From a virus, in IMG/VR virus record IMGVR_UViG_3300022921_000002, positions 62,001-126,000 of that record: 64,000 nucleotides of DNA; one strand, given 5' to 3'. Of the stretch, positions 8,382 to 15,939 are shown one piece after another. Position numbers and translations under genes: made by a program. Each line of letters starts with the position of its first letter. Within the stretch, counting starts at the first letter, position 1. The notes under the pieces were generated by a model. It was not told the origin of the DNA and did not search any database. It saw only the letters and a list, made by a program, of their open reading frames with translations.

Positions 8382-9771
8382 ATATCTTTTTAATTTGGTT
8401 ATCAATTGCAGTTTGCGGATCATTAATATATTGGTTTATATTAAATAGATCTTTAAGCTCATTCAGGATTTCAATCCTTACTGAATCATTATCGTTAAAG
8501 TATTTAATTCTTTCATCAATATCCCACGCATTAGCGACTAACAATTTTTCTTGAATATGTTTAGGTATTTGTAAACAATCAGGATCATATTGTGGATCAA
8601 GAAATGGTACAATATCGGAATAGGCATATAGTACAGGTCTAAAGTTTAGTGAGTCATTAATTGACACGCATCTAAAAATCATTCCATACTTATATCTTTT
8701 TGTTTTATCATTGACCTCGGACGGAAGCAATGCTTCTTTATAATTTTTATGTTCTATAACATTATTATATAGTTCTGTAAATGCAGCAGTTTCTTTAAGA
8801 GTTGTTTCCGCTCGTTCTGATCTACCGTCCTTTGATTTATTAACACCATTCTTTCTTAATGGAATATAATAAGAACAATCATCGGATTTGACATCCTTTA
8901 GAAACTTATCCCAAATAAATCTCCTACTGCCTTTGTCCTGAAATAACGTACCGGCAAAAAACATATTATGAGTTTTCTTAACTTCATCATCAAAGAAACT
9001 ATCGAGTGTTTTTGGTTTAAATTTTTCATCATAGATAATATGCTGTAATTGTGATATATCAAGTTGTTGAAAGTTTCTTGTACCACGTGTATCATCGGCA
9101 AAATAAAACAGTTTCGTTTTAATTCCCATTTTATCAAAGTACGGTGTATAGATTGCAGGATCAATTGAAAAGGCAATCAATTCTTTATTCAATTTATTTA
9201 CTTTATTGATATATCCAATACACTCCATAAACCAAAAGTAATCTTTTGTACTAAACGCATATGGTGATACACGCTTATCCCAATTAGAAGTCATATCGGT
9301 ATTCATTTCATCAATTTTTTGCATTATATCAGAATCAGTACCAATATAATCAAAGAATTCGTTTTGCATATTATGTAGGAATTCAGAATAATCTTTACCA
9401 CAAAACTTTTGTAATGGCAGCCTAAAGAAATCATCAGTACCTAAAATGATGTGGTCAACAACAGGTAAATCAACAAAACTATCATCCAACCAAGAACGCA
9501 TTGTAATTGCATTCTTTTCCTTATAGTCAGGTCCGTTACCTTCTTTTCTTAAAAGACTATCGGTAGCACCACGTTGGAGTTCATAGTAATTATCAGTGAG
9601 GCCGCAACCTGCACCGATTGTAATAATATTATATTTGTCTTTAATGTTTTCTTTTACAATACGAGCTGGGCCGTAGATGTGCGTATAGGAATTATGATTT
9701 CCTTTATCCATAAAAATAACGGTTGGTTTACTCTCATCAATAATAAGATTACCCATCAATTTAAAAATCAT
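8374..9771 (-). CDS. GT-B-type glycosyltransferase, possibly acting on modified DNA
   Basis: A 465-residue protein. Its C-terminal half carries a GT-B-like donor-site region: a KTHNMFFAGTLFQDKGSRR strand-turn, then FRPVLYAYSDIVPFLDPQYD near residue 395. The same theme ('shape of the contents, then a site where the donor is held') is seen in the second GT-B at 18.7 kb and in T4 glucosyltransferases. Given a dCMP hydroxymethylase in the window, hydroxymethyl-dC glycosylation is a reasonable hypothesis; LPS or protein targets are alternatives. The RBS GAGGTGAT precedes ATG 9771. It lies just downstream of a strong terminator, so it needs its own promoter or readthrough. Confidence 0.5.
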   Translation of the reverse strand: MIFKLMGNLIIDESKPTVIFMDKGNHNSYTHIYGPARIVKENIKDKYNIITIGAGCGLTDNYYELQRGATDSLLRKEGNGPDYKEKNAITMRSWLDDSFVDLPVVDHIILGTDDFFRLPLQKFCGKDYSEFLHNMQNEFFDYIGTDSDIMQKIDEMNTDMTSNWDKRVSPYAFSTKDYFWFMECIGYINKVNKLNKELIAFSIDPAIYTPYFDKMGIKTKLFYFADDTRGTRNFQQLDISQLQHIIYDEKFKPKTLDSFFDDEVKKTHNMFFAGTLFQDKGSRRFIWDKFLKDVKSDDCSYYIPLRKNGVNKSKDGRSERAETTLKETAAFTELYNNVIEHKNYKEALLPSEVNDKTKRYKYGMIFRCVSINDSLNFRPVLYAYSDIVPFLDPQYDPDCLQIPKHIQEKLLVANAWDIDERIKYFNDNDSVRIEILNELKDLFNINQYINDPQTAIDNQIKKIFS

Positions 9772-9792
9772 TTATCACCTCACATAGTAAAA

Positions 9793-9814
9793 GAAAGGGA
9801 CCGAAGCCCCTTTC
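9793..9814 (-). terminator. Rho-independent terminator with UUCG loop
   Basis: On the minus strand a 9-bp stem (GAAAGGGGC / GUCCCUUUC, one G-U pair) closes a UUCG tetraloop and is followed by UUUU. On the plus strand one pair becomes an A-C mismatch, so the element is built for minus-strand transcripts arriving from the 9.8-11.5 kb genes. Confidence 0.8.
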
Positions 9815-9823
9815 AGTCATTTT

Positions 9824-10042
9824 TTAATCTTTATTTGAGACAAACGAGTACATTTCTGTAGCTTTTTTCGTAAGTTCCTCGACTGAATATAACTCAGTCA
9901 TTTTTTGATATTCTTCAAATTGAATTTGTCCTAATTCAAACATCTTAGCTGCGTAATGATGGTTAGTTTCATGGATTTGATCCATATACTCTTTAGCCAT
10001 TTGCAACATATCGGCACGAATTTCAAAAGGATTTTTACTCAT
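9824..10042 (-). CDS. Small phasin-like helical protein
   Basis: A 72-residue protein, wholly amphipathic-helical, with an N-terminus NPFEIRADMLQMAKEYMDQ. This pattern is frequent in marine T4-like phages next to a second phasin-like gene. Phasins coat polyhydroxyalkanoate granules; here the similarity may be only in fold, so function is unknown. The start overlaps the upstream stop by one base (TAATG). A strong terminator follows. Confidence 0.6.
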   Translation of the reverse strand: MSKNPFEIRADMLQMAKEYMDQIHETNHHYAAKMFELGQIQFEEYQKMTELYSVEELTKKATEMYSFVSNKD

Positions 10043-10251
10043 TATTTCATTACCTTAGCTGCGGTTTCACCAGACGCATTCATAAAATCAGCCATTGATT
10101 TCATAGCAACCTTTGAAAAAGCTGTTTGAGCTTCAATAAAAGCATGCAGTGGCGCAGACAATTTTTCGTCTTTTACCAATGTATCAACCATTGTTTTCTT
10201 TGTAGACTGAACATGGTCAATCCAGTAGTTAGTTGTAAAGTCGTTAAACAT
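10042..10251 (-). CDS. Small phasin-like protein
   Basis: A 69-residue helical protein (MFNDFTTNYWIDHVQSTKKT...) ending AFSKVAMKSMADFMNASGET, a phasin-like helix with Ala/Ser spacing. I start it at 10251 because CAGGAGAAC sits 5 bases upstream; an in-frame upstream extension would run through the repeated leader. It is coupled to the 72-residue gene by a TAATG overlap. No catalytic motif is present. Confidence 0.6.
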   Translation of the reverse strand: MFNDFTTNYWIDHVQSTKKTMVDTLVKDEKLSAPLHAFIEAQTAFSKVAMKSMADFMNASGETAAKVMK

Positions 10252-10256
10252 TTTTG

Positions 10257-10277
10257 TTCTCCTGTGTGTGTTAAAAG
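10257..10277 (-). repeat. Repeated leader element, copy 1 (CTTTTAACACACACAGGAGAA)
   Basis: Minus-strand 5' leader of the phasin-like gene: CUUUUAACACACACAGGAGAA. An almost identical copy lies at 11464-11483 before the 119-residue membrane protein. Each copy ends in the RBS and is preceded by a potential hairpin (here a nested GGGC/GCCC pairing), so the unit may act as a combined terminator, processing site and ribosome-loading site. Confidence 0.5.
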
Positions 10278-10289
10278 GGCGACAAAGGT

Positions 10290-10508
10290 TCATCCTCCAC
10301 CTGCCCACTTTTTACTTGAACGATACCAATTTTTTTGGTTATGAATGCGTCCAAGTAATTCTTGTATCTCATGCATTTCAGCACGAGATTGTTCTGATGC
10401 ATTACCTTGAGCAATAGCTAATCCTCTACGACCAGCCTTTGCTCTTAGTGCTTGTTCTATTACTTCAATGTCTCTGACCGACAAATCAAATTTTTTGTTG
10501 GGTTTCAT
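10290..10508 (-). CDS. Small conserved protein, unknown
   Basis: A 72-residue basic protein (starting MKPNKKFDLSVRDIEVIEQA) predicted mostly helical. It overlaps the upstream 78-residue gene by 23 bases and is part of the minus-strand run of small early genes. The C-terminus ends WAGGG. No domain recognised. Confidence 0.5.
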   Translation of the reverse strand: MKPNKKFDLSVRDIEVIEQALRAKAGRRGLAIAQGNASEQSRAEMHEIQELLGRIHNQKNWYRSSKKWAGGG

Positions 10509-10722
10509 TTAATATCTCTTTTGTAATTTTGTTTGCTGGCATACAAGCAACATTTAATATTGTATCGTTAAATCCTGCAACATCAATAACTTCTATTGCA
10601 AGCCTATCACTATTAGCAGGATTGTTGATATATTGTTTACATACGTTTTGCGTTTCAAAAGGTAAGCTCTTTAATGCAAAAGGTTCTGCTTCTAACATTG
10701 TAAAAACTATTAACCATTTCAT
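10486..10722 (-). CDS. Small possibly exported protein, unknown
   Basis: A 78-residue protein with a short hydrophobic N-terminus (MKWLIVFTMLEAEPFALKSL) that could be a weak signal peptide, and two cysteines (in NVCKQY and VACMPA). It overlaps the downstream gene by 23 bases. No family recognised. Confidence 0.45.
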   Translation of the reverse strand: MKWLIVFTMLEAEPFALKSLPFETQNVCKQYINNPANSDRLAIEVIDVAGFNDTILNVACMPANKITKEILNETQQKI

Positions 10723-10751
10723 GTCCTGTTACCTCTTAGCATTATCGGTAC

Positions 10752-10937
10752 TTATCTACTGGGCGTCACATACCCATAATAAGAGCGATAAATTTCAGCA
10801 AGTTCTTGTTGGTCAGTTGACTCTTGAATAATATAGTCTTCTTTATCAACTCGAGATCCGTCTGCGATTGCAATAGCATCCTCTAAACGTGATGCTAATG
10901 CAATAACTTCACCATCTTTTGATCTTATAATATGCAT
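10752..10937 (-). CDS. Small conserved protein, unknown (61 aa)
   Basis: Starts at ATG 10937, overlapping the stop of the upstream membrane protein (TGATG). The longer in-frame version is less likely because it lacks this coupling. The protein (MHIIRSKDGEVIALASRLED...) is acidic and soluble, with a strand-helix start. No function recognised. Confidence 0.5.
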   Translation of the reverse strand: MHIIRSKDGEVIALASRLEDAIAIADGSRVDKEDYIIQESTDQQELAEIYRSYYGYVTPSR

Positions 10938-11107
10938 CAGTTCAGCCCAAAGCAAGGTAAGATATTAACATTACAATAACGACCATATTCTTCAAGGCCA
11001 ACCATTGCCATTAGCATTAGTACCGGTAATACCGCAATCATAAAAATAATAATTGCAAACGCCCAGCCTAATCCTTTAGTTGTGCAATATTGTGTTTGTT
11101 CACTCAT
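10937..11107 (-). CDS. Small single-pass membrane protein (56 aa)
   Basis: Starts MSEQTQYCTTKGLGWAFAII, with a strong transmembrane helix at residues 14-34 (AFAIIIFMIAVLPVLMLMAM). The ATG at 11107 overlaps the end of the 119-residue membrane gene by 8 bases; in-frame upstream starts would overlap further. It could be a holin-like or envelope protein. No family recognised. Confidence 0.5.
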   Translation of the reverse strand: MSEQTQYCTTKGLGWAFAIIIFMIAVLPVLMLMAMVGLEEYGRYCNVNILPCFGLN

Positions 11108-11459
11108 GCTCGCCACCATTCGCACGGCCATCATATTTACGGCCTGATTTTAAAATGTTGTTAAATGACTTAGGATTGTTTTCAGCTTGACGGAATGTCA
11201 CGGCTGTGATTGTAATACCACTAATAAGTAATAGGTGAAACGTGGCACTAAGACCGAAAGCAATATAGCTTCCTACCATTAGGGCAAAAATACCAGACCA
11301 AATAAAGAATAGACTCTGGAAGATCATATGTGCTACCATGGGGTCTAAGTTGCGTAGTGGTGATTTTTCGACTGTCATTACGCTGTCCCACATGTCTTTG
11401 GGAATAGCAGCTAGTGTTGAGATAGTAGTTGCCCAACCAATGGGTTTTACTTTTTTCAT
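11100..11459 (-). CDS. Membrane protein, unknown (119 aa)
   Basis: Two predicted membrane helices at about residues 47-65 and 68-88 (IFALMVGSYIAFGL, LLLISGITITAVTF), with a basic N-terminus. The RBS GGAGAA sits 6 bases before the ATG in the repeated leader. It heads a small operon read from the promoter at 11519-11546, with a hairpin in between. Similar small membrane proteins occur in marine myophages; function unknown. Confidence 0.55.
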   Translation of the reverse strand: MKKVKPIGWATTISTLAAIPKDMWDSVMTVEKSPLRNLDPMVAHMIFQSLFFIWSGIFALMVGSYIAFGLSATFHLLLISGITITAVTFRQAENNPKSFNNILKSGRKYDGRANGGEHE

Positions 11460-11463
11460 ATTA

Positions 11464-11483
11464 TTCTCCGTGTGTGTTAAAAG
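11464..11483 (-). repeat. Repeated leader element, copy 2 (CTTTTAACACACACGGAGAA)
   Basis: Minus-strand CUUUUAACACACACGGAGAA directly after a perfect 9-bp hairpin (11483-11505) and before the ATG at 11459. It matches the copy at 10257-10277 apart from one missing base. Confidence 0.5.
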
Positions 11484-11505
11484 TCAAACCCAGTTAGGGT
11501 TTGAC
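11483..11505 (-). terminator. Perfect 9-bp hairpin with UUUU tail (terminator or attenuator)
   Basis: GUCAAACCC / GGGUUUGAC stem with a 5-base loop, followed by UUUUAAC on the minus strand. It lies about 15 bases after the -10 box of the promoter at 11519-11546 and also downstream of the Hsp20 stop. It can therefore end Hsp20 transcripts and, at the same time, attenuate the downstream promoter. Confidence 0.6.
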
Positions 11506-11518
11506 CGTTATTAGAATC

Positions 11519-11546
11519 AATATAACATAGTTTATTATTTTGTCAA
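11519..11546 (-). promoter_or_regulatory. Sigma70-like early promoter
   Basis: Minus strand TTGACA, 16-base spacer, TATATT. It reads toward the 119-residue membrane gene. Flanking bases (CTATTGACA) match the other members of the early promoter family in this window. Confidence 0.75.
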
Positions 11547-11552
11547 TAGTAA

Positions 11553-12005
11553 TTATCCGTTGAGTTGTTCAACTGCAGATGCAGCATTATTAATAGCAAT
11601 TTTACGAGGCTTCTTTTCTTCGGGAATTACATTTTCTAACGAAATAGTTAGAATGCCGCTATCAAGTGTTGCACCGTTTACTACAATCGTATCCGATAAT
11701 GTAAAGGTCCTGCGGAAGTTACGTGCGGAAATACCACGGTGCAGGTAATCAGGTTCATCTTCTTTGGGAGATTGATTTCCATCAATAGTGAGTGTTCCAT
11801 CTCTCAATTCAATGTCCAAATCATCATAAGTAAAGCCTGCAATTGCTAACTGCAATTCATAGGTTTCATCTGACGTTTTGATAATATTATAAGGGGGATA
11901 GTTTGCTTGACTCGGTGTTTCTTGTCTCATCCTTTCAATCATTCGGTCAAAGCCGATGAAGAATGGATCATTTAACATAGACGTATCTAATCTGCGTGTA
12001 TTCAT
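11553..12005 (-). CDS. hsp20: Small heat-shock protein Hsp20 (IbpA-like)
   Basis: A 150-residue protein with a full alpha-crystallin domain: YNIIKTSDETYELQLAIAGF near residue 40, a DLDIELRDGTLTIDG strand pair, and the terminal GILTISLENVIP motif. A C-terminal KIAIN strand replaces the usual IxI tail. It should act as an ATP-independent holdase; phage copies are thought to protect folding during assembly. The RBS AAGGAGA precedes ATG 12005. It is transcribed from the promoter at 12069-12096 and followed by the 11483-11505 hairpin. Confidence 0.9.
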   Translation of the reverse strand: MNTRRLDTSMLNDPFFIGFDRMIERMRQETPSQANYPPYNIIKTSDETYELQLAIAGFTYDDLDIELRDGTLTIDGNQSPKEDEPDYLHRGISARNFRRTFTLSDTIVVNGATLDSGILTISLENVIPEEKKPRKIAINNAASAVEQLNG

Positions 12006-12068
12006 TTTGTTTCTCCTTAAATAAGCAAGATTAATATAAGGAACCCTTTACGGCATTCCTATACAGTA

Positions 12069-12096
12069 TATATAATACATTTTTCTAAAATGTCAA
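12069..12096 (-). promoter_or_regulatory. Sigma70-like early promoter for hsp20
   Basis: Minus strand TTGACA, 16-base spacer, TATATA, in the CCATTGACATTTTAGAA context shared with other early promoters here. It lies in the gap between the upstream periplasmic-protein stop and the Hsp20 start, giving a leader of about 55 bases. Confidence 0.65.
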
Positions 12097-12105
12097 TGGT
12101 TTTAA

Positions 12106-12426
12106 TTAATTATTTTCAGTATAAGGCTGAAAATTACTTCCATTGGCAACCATGCAGGCAATACCATTAGGATATAATGAAACTAAAGTCCATGAACCTG
12201 TATCCTGATTAACCGTGAAAACAAATTCAGTTTTGATGGTTTGTCCTGAGGCATGAATATTCAATATTTGTCCATTAAACAATACCGGTTCATTATGCCT
12301 TTGAGAAATTGCGGCAATCTCTTGCATCGTGGCACAAGATTGCATTGCATAAAATGGTGGGTAATTTGATTCTTGGGCAACAGCGGGTGCCGCAAGTAGT
12401 GCTGTAAGTAGTGTTAGATATTTCAT
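12106..12426 (-). CDS. Small exported (periplasmic) protein, unknown
   Basis: A 106-residue protein with a clear Sec signal peptide (MKYLTLLTALLAAPAVAQES, cleavage probably after AVA-Q). The mature part has three cysteines (SCATM, IACMV) and alternating strands. No domain recognised. It directly follows the dUTPase gene (9-base gap). One of several phage proteins in this window destined for the periplasm. Confidence 0.6.
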   Translation of the reverse strand: MKYLTLLTALLAAPAVAQESNYPPFYAMQSCATMQEIAAISQRHNEPVLFNGQILNIHASGQTIKTEFVFTVNQDTGSWTLVSLYPNGIACMVANGSNFQPYTENN

Positions 12427-12435
12427 ATCATCTTC

Positions 12436-12945
12436 CTATTCTCCAGTACTACCAAACCCTCCGTCTCTTTCGGTTTTTTGTTCTGGACGTTCTGTGGTTT
12501 CATTTAATTCAATGTTTGTTGTTGGTTCAATTAAACATTGAGCTAATCGCTCACCGTGCTCAATAGTAATAAGACTATCACTAAAATTCGTGAGCATTAT
12601 AAACGACTCCTCGACATAATCAGAATCAATTATGCCAACACCATTTGCCATGGCTAAACCTTTTTTAAGTGCAGTACCTGACCTAATATACATCTTCATA
12701 ACGTGACCTTTTGGTACGTCAAAGATTAAACCTGTAGGGACGAGTACTCTCATCTCTGGTGGTAGTTGAAAGGCATCAGGTTTTTGTCCAACACCTTTCA
12801 CTACAATATCCAACTTCTTGTTCCATGTATTGTAACCAACAAGTCTTTGTTTTTGTTCAATACAGGCTGCTATATCAAAACATGCCGATCCTTCTGTTGC
12901 GTATTCAGGCATCGTAGCACGCTCATTCATTTTATAAACATTCAT
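12436..12945 (-). CDS. dut: dUTP diphosphatase
   Basis: A trimeric dUTPase that hydrolyses dUTP to dUMP, keeping uracil out of DNA and feeding thymidylate or hydroxymethyl-dC synthesis. Motifs: motif 1 ATEGSACFDIAA, motif 2/3 RSGTALKKGLAMANGVGIID with the catalytic-site aspartate following in DSDY, and the C-terminal P-loop-like GGFGSTGE. About 169 residues. I start at 12945 because GGAAAG lies 7 bases upstream and the regA stop is 1 base away. There is an insertion (about 30 residues) after motif 1. Confidence 0.9.
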   Translation of the reverse strand: MNVYKMNERATMPEYATEGSACFDIAACIEQKQRLVGYNTWNKKLDIVVKGVGQKPDAFQLPPEMRVLVPTGLIFDVPKGHVMKMYIRSGTALKKGLAMANGVGIIDSDYVEESFIMLTNFSDSLITIEHGERLAQCLIEPTTNIELNETTERPEQKTERDGGFGSTGE

Positions 12946-12946
12946 A

Positions 12947-13354
12947 TTATTTCTTTCCAATATTATATTTTGCTTCAAGTATCCAATTATCTTTTTCTTT
13001 ATGTGAAAGAATTTTGATTTGGTTTAAAGGTGCAATTGGGTCTTGCGCCTTTTCAGTGTTCACAATATTAACCAAACCCCATTCTTCCAATAAGTTAACT
13101 ATTGTATTACGTCTTGCATTATCTTCTTCGATAAACGTGTCCTTTTTACCATCTAGGATAAACAATTCTTTAAAATGTAGAATTGCATAGCGACCTTGTT
13201 TATGTAGGATGTGGCAAGATTGGTATAATTTCTTTTCTTTACGAGATGAAATACCAATACGTGTGAGTGTTTCTTTGATTTTTAGAAAGCTGTCCTGCGT
13301 TGGTAGGGAAATTTCAATGCCTACTCCTCTAAAAATGTTTTCTTCAATTTGCAT
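12947..13354 (-). CDS. regA: RegA translational repressor
   Basis: A 135-residue homologue of T4 RegA, which binds the ribosome-binding sites of many early mRNAs and blocks their translation. Shared motifs: FLKIKETLTRIGISSRKEKK, LYQSCHILHKQGRYAILHFK and LLEEWGLVNIV, each matching T4 RegA closely. There is a 10-residue N-terminal extension. It sits after gp62 as in T4. Its own RBS (AAAGGTG, 8 bases from ATG) in an A/T-rich leader may be autoregulated. Confidence 0.93.
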   Translation of the reverse strand: MQIEENIFRGVGIEISLPTQDSFLKIKETLTRIGISSRKEKKLYQSCHILHKQGRYAILHFKELFILDGKKDTFIEEDNARRNTIVNLLEEWGLVNIVNTEKAQDPIAPLNQIKILSHKEKDNWILEAKYNIGKK

Positions 13355-13379
13355 AACGATAGCACCTTTATTATTGTTA

Positions 13380-13421
13380 TTATTTAGGCGATGCTCTCAT
13401 GACCATCCGAATATTTATCAT
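13380..13421 (-). CDS. Possible 13-residue leader peptide before regA
   Basis: ATG at 13421 sits 8 bases after AGGAGGG, the best Shine-Dalgarno in this region, which overlaps the gp62 stop. It would encode MINIRMVMRASPK and end 25 bases before regA. It may be a regulatory leader or chance. Confidence 0.25.
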   Translation of the reverse strand: MINIRMVMRASPK

Positions 13422-13425
13422 TTTC

Positions 13426-13821
13426 TTACCCTCCTGTGCTCAATTTGGAATGTACCTCTTTGAGATCAGCGGTTGATAATGCTTTGAGATAGAGTTTAGC
13501 AATTGTTCTATTGCATTGGTATACTTCTTGAATGGCATCAAGGTCTTTGCTTTTATCAGCTTTTGGCCATTTGCTAAACCGTTTACGTTTACGCAATACA
13601 CCTCGGTAATATTGAAATTGCGCATCTTTGAATAAGTGTGCTCTTTGATTCATTTCGTTTGCGTGAAGAATGGAATCCTCAAAGTTAGTGAACCCACGGT
13701 TAACAATATATGGAACATATAGATTTTCCGCCATCTCAGGGTTTTCATGGTTTGCAATCAAATCATCTTTTGAAAATGAGGCTGCGTTCATAAAATCAAA
13801 AGGTGTTATTTCTTTGACCAT
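13426..13821 (-). CDS. gp62: Clamp-loader small subunit gp62
   Basis: A 131-residue helical protein in the gp62 position (gp44-62-regA). It contains FYYRGVLRKRKRFSKWPKA-like basic sequence (near residue 75) that resembles the RGKRYGKWAK region of T4 gp62. gp62 binds the gp44 ATPase ring to load the sliding clamp. It is shorter than T4 gp62 (187), as in marine relatives. Overlaps the upstream zinc-ribbon gene by 26 bases. Confidence 0.75.
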   Translation of the reverse strand: MVKEITPFDFMNAASFSKDDLIANHENPEMAENLYVPYIVNRGFTNFEDSILHANEMNQRAHLFKDAQFQYYRGVLRKRKRFSKWPKADKSKDLDAIQEVYQCNRTIAKLYLKALSTADLKEVHSKLSTGG

Positions 13822-14005
13822 TTAGGTTCTCCTCAAGGTCTTTAAGCATATCATCAAAGTCATCGGCACAATTTTGACATAGCTTTAGGTGTAACGGTCC
13901 ATCCGCGGTATCAATGTCAACACTGTAAATGTCTTTCTTATTAACAGTGCTTTCACAATTAAAACAAGTGTGCATACCTATAAGTTTTTTAATCCATTCA
14001 CTCAT
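13796..14005 (-). CDS. Small zinc-ribbon protein
   Basis: A 69-residue protein with two CxxC pairs (CFNC at 14-17 and CQNC at about 43-46) that should bind one zinc. It is inserted between gp44 and gp62, overlapping both (4 and 26 bases), so it is co-translated with the clamp loader. A DNA- or protein-binding accessory role is an inference. Confidence 0.6.
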   Translation of the reverse strand: MSEWIKKLIGMHTCFNCESTVNKKDIYSVDIDTADGPLHLKLCQNCADDFDDMLKDLEENLNGQRNNTF

Positions 14006-14955
14006 TTGAAACTCGTTTCTATCATAATTTCGGTTAAGAATGCAACCATGTTAACTTCAAGGTCAGCAACAAAGTTGGCCTTATACATATAGTCAGCAAG
14101 TGTTACAACAAAACCTGGCATTGATCTCATTTCAATTTTATCGTTTGACATATCATAGATACGACGGAACATCTCATTCATATCCTGGTCACTGTTTTTA
14201 GCAACCCATTTACGCATATTGGTAAAATCTTTTGCTTTGAGTAATTCAAACAGTGCATCCATTGATTCTTGTTTAAGATTAATAAAAATACCTTCATCAA
14301 TTTTACCCGAAGCTGCATATGATTGCAATTCAGTTAAAACACGACGGAAGTCAGGAAAATGTTTTTGGATTACTTTTGCAACTACCGCTTTATCGTGAGC
14401 GACGTTTTCAGTTTCAAGAATTGCCTCTACTCGTTTCATAAATTGCATCGCAAGTTTAGGACGGTCACTGGTTTCAATACTGAAATCAACTTCTGATAAA
14501 CGAGAACGGAGTGGTGCAATGATACGGTTTTTGAAGTTACACGTAAAGATGAAACCACAATTGGATGAGAATTCCTCAATAAAATTACGGAGTGCGGGTT
14601 GCACGTTAGCAGCATTTAGGTAATCTGCTTCATCAAAGATAACATATTTACGGCCGCCTTGAAGTGATACCGCTGACGCATATGTTGAAATATCATAGCG
14701 GAGGGTATCAATGTTTACGTTCAATGATCCGTTCTTAACAATATAGTCACAACCCATTTCTTCGAGCATTGCTTTTGCAATTGTTGTTTTACCAACACCT
14801 GGTCCACCACTCAATAACAGATTAGGAATACTATCATCAGATACGAATTTTTTAAACATATCTTTAGTTTTTTGCGGAAGGATTGTGTCTTCGATAACCT
14901 GAGGTCTATATCGTTCAACCCACAATACTTCATTTGCTTTTGCATCTACAGCCAT
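14002..14955 (-). CDS. gp44: Clamp-loader AAA+ ATPase gp44
   Basis: A 317-residue AAA+ ATPase. Walker A GGPGVGKTT at residues 50-58, Walker B VIFDEAD at 105-111, sensor 1 region FIFTCNFKNRI, and the Arg finger in LRSRLSEVDF. These order and lengths match T4 gp44 (319). Forms the gp44/62 complex that opens and loads gp45 onto primed DNA. Its start is preceded by a hairpin and U-rich run (14989-15005) that may tune its level relative to gp45. Confidence 0.95.
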   Translation of the reverse strand: MAVDAKANEVLWVERYRPQVIEDTILPQKTKDMFKKFVSDDSIPNLLLSGGPGVGKTTIAKAMLEEMGCDYIVKNGSLNVNIDTLRYDISTYASAVSLQGGRKYVIFDEADYLNAANVQPALRNFIEEFSSNCGFIFTCNFKNRIIAPLRSRLSEVDFSIETSDRPKLAMQFMKRVEAILETENVAHDKAVVAKVIQKHFPDFRRVLTELQSYAASGKIDEGIFINLKQESMDALFELLKAKDFTNMRKWVAKNSDQDMNEMFRRIYDMSNDKIEMRSMPGFVVTLADYMYKANFVADLEVNMVAFLTEIMIETSFK

Positions 14956-14988
14956 TTAATCACCATTTCATAATATAAAAAATAAGGT

Positions 14989-15005
14989 GGGGGCATTTCA
15001 CCCCC
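14989..15005 (-). terminator. GC hairpin with U-rich tail between the 86-residue gene and gp44
   Basis: GGGGG/CCCCC stem, 7-base loop, then ACCUUAUUUUUU on the minus strand. It could be a leaky terminator that makes clamp (gp45) in excess of clamp loader. Confidence 0.5.
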
Positions 15006-15012
15006 GAAGTTT

Positions 15013-15273
15013 TTACTGAACTTTGTCAGCGAGCGGTGCATCTGCTGGAACATTAGCAGGCGCATCCATAGGCATTTGGCCTTGAGGTGCTTCACCTTGT
15101 GGAGCGTTCTGTTGCAAAAACATTTCCAACTTGTTGCGGAGCATGCCTACTCCTGCTAATTCACGGCCTTCAATGCCGCCGCGGCGTGATACAACATCAA
15201 TCATTTGAACAACTGTTGCGATATCTTGTAGCGAGAGTTGTACCTTCTCTTGCTCTTGATTTTCGTTTTCCAT
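15013..15273 (-). CDS. Conserved small protein of the clamp operon, unknown
   Basis: An 86-residue protein between gp45 and gp44. It has an N-terminal helix (VQLSLQDIATVVQMIDVVSR), a conserved RGGIEGRELAGVG stretch, and a proline/alanine-rich disordered tail. The same place is filled by a similar protein in marine T4-like phages, but its function is unknown. The start abuts the gp45 stop. Confidence 0.6.
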   Translation of the reverse strand: MENENQEQEKVQLSLQDIATVVQMIDVVSRRGGIEGRELAGVGMLRNKLEMFLQQNAPQGEAPQGQMPMDAPANVPADAPLADKVQ

Positions 15274-15939
15274 TTAGGATCCTTTCTTATAAGTCGACTT
15301 TGTGTCAATTGCTACGTAATATGTAGCTTCATTACCTTTGAACTCAGAGATACCTTTACTTGAAAGCGTAACTTTGTAGTCCTGAGGTAGGAGTTTCAAA
15401 TTATCAGTCTTGATGATAATTTTGAATGTGTCGGGTGTTACACCGATTTCTACACCATAATCATCAGCTCTTTCGCTAGATGAGTCAATGGCTTTAAGAT
15501 AGCATTTGCCATCTTGTCCAACAAATGCAACTTCAGAGAACTGAAGCACACCTGCTGCTTTCACCACTGATTGGATATCTTCCCACGATACCGCCACTTC
15601 AACGTCAGCGTCTGTGATCTGAATTTCTTTCTCAGGTGGTGTATGAATCATAGAGATATCAGCAAACGCATAACGTGTGCGCTGTTTACCTTCTGTGATA
15701 ATAAAGTATTTATCATGGAATTCTACATCCGGATTTGAATGAAGTGACAAAATTGATAGAAATCTTGACAAATCATAGATACAAGCCTGTGATGGAATTT
15801 GATCTGGAATTGTTGCTGATGCAAGCAATGTTTTCTCAGGTGTGATTGTTTTCAATACACTACCTGGTTGCATCAAAATTGATTTATTAATAGTAGAGAA
15901 ACTCTTCAGAATAGTCAGAGTACGGTCAGAAAATTGCAT
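15274..15939 (-). CDS. gp45: Sliding clamp gp45
   Basis: A 221-residue protein (T4 gp45 is 228) with an N-terminal LTILKSFSTINKSILMQPGS pattern matching T4 gp45. It forms the trimeric DNA clamp that tethers polymerase and, in T4, activates late promoters. That second role matters here because exact T4 late boxes are present. A promoter at 15973-16001 reads straight into it with a leader that contains GACAGGAGTC. Confidence 0.92.
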   Translation of the reverse strand: MQFSDRTLTILKSFSTINKSILMQPGSVLKTITPEKTLLASATIPDQIPSQACIYDLSRFLSILSLHSNPDVEFHDKYFIITEGKQRTRYAFADISMIHTPPEKEIQITDADVEVAVSWEDIQSVVKAAGVLQFSEVAFVGQDGKCYLKAIDSSSERADDYGVEIGVTPDTFKIIIKTDNLKLLPQDYKVTLSSKGISEFKGNEATYYVAIDTKSTYKKGS

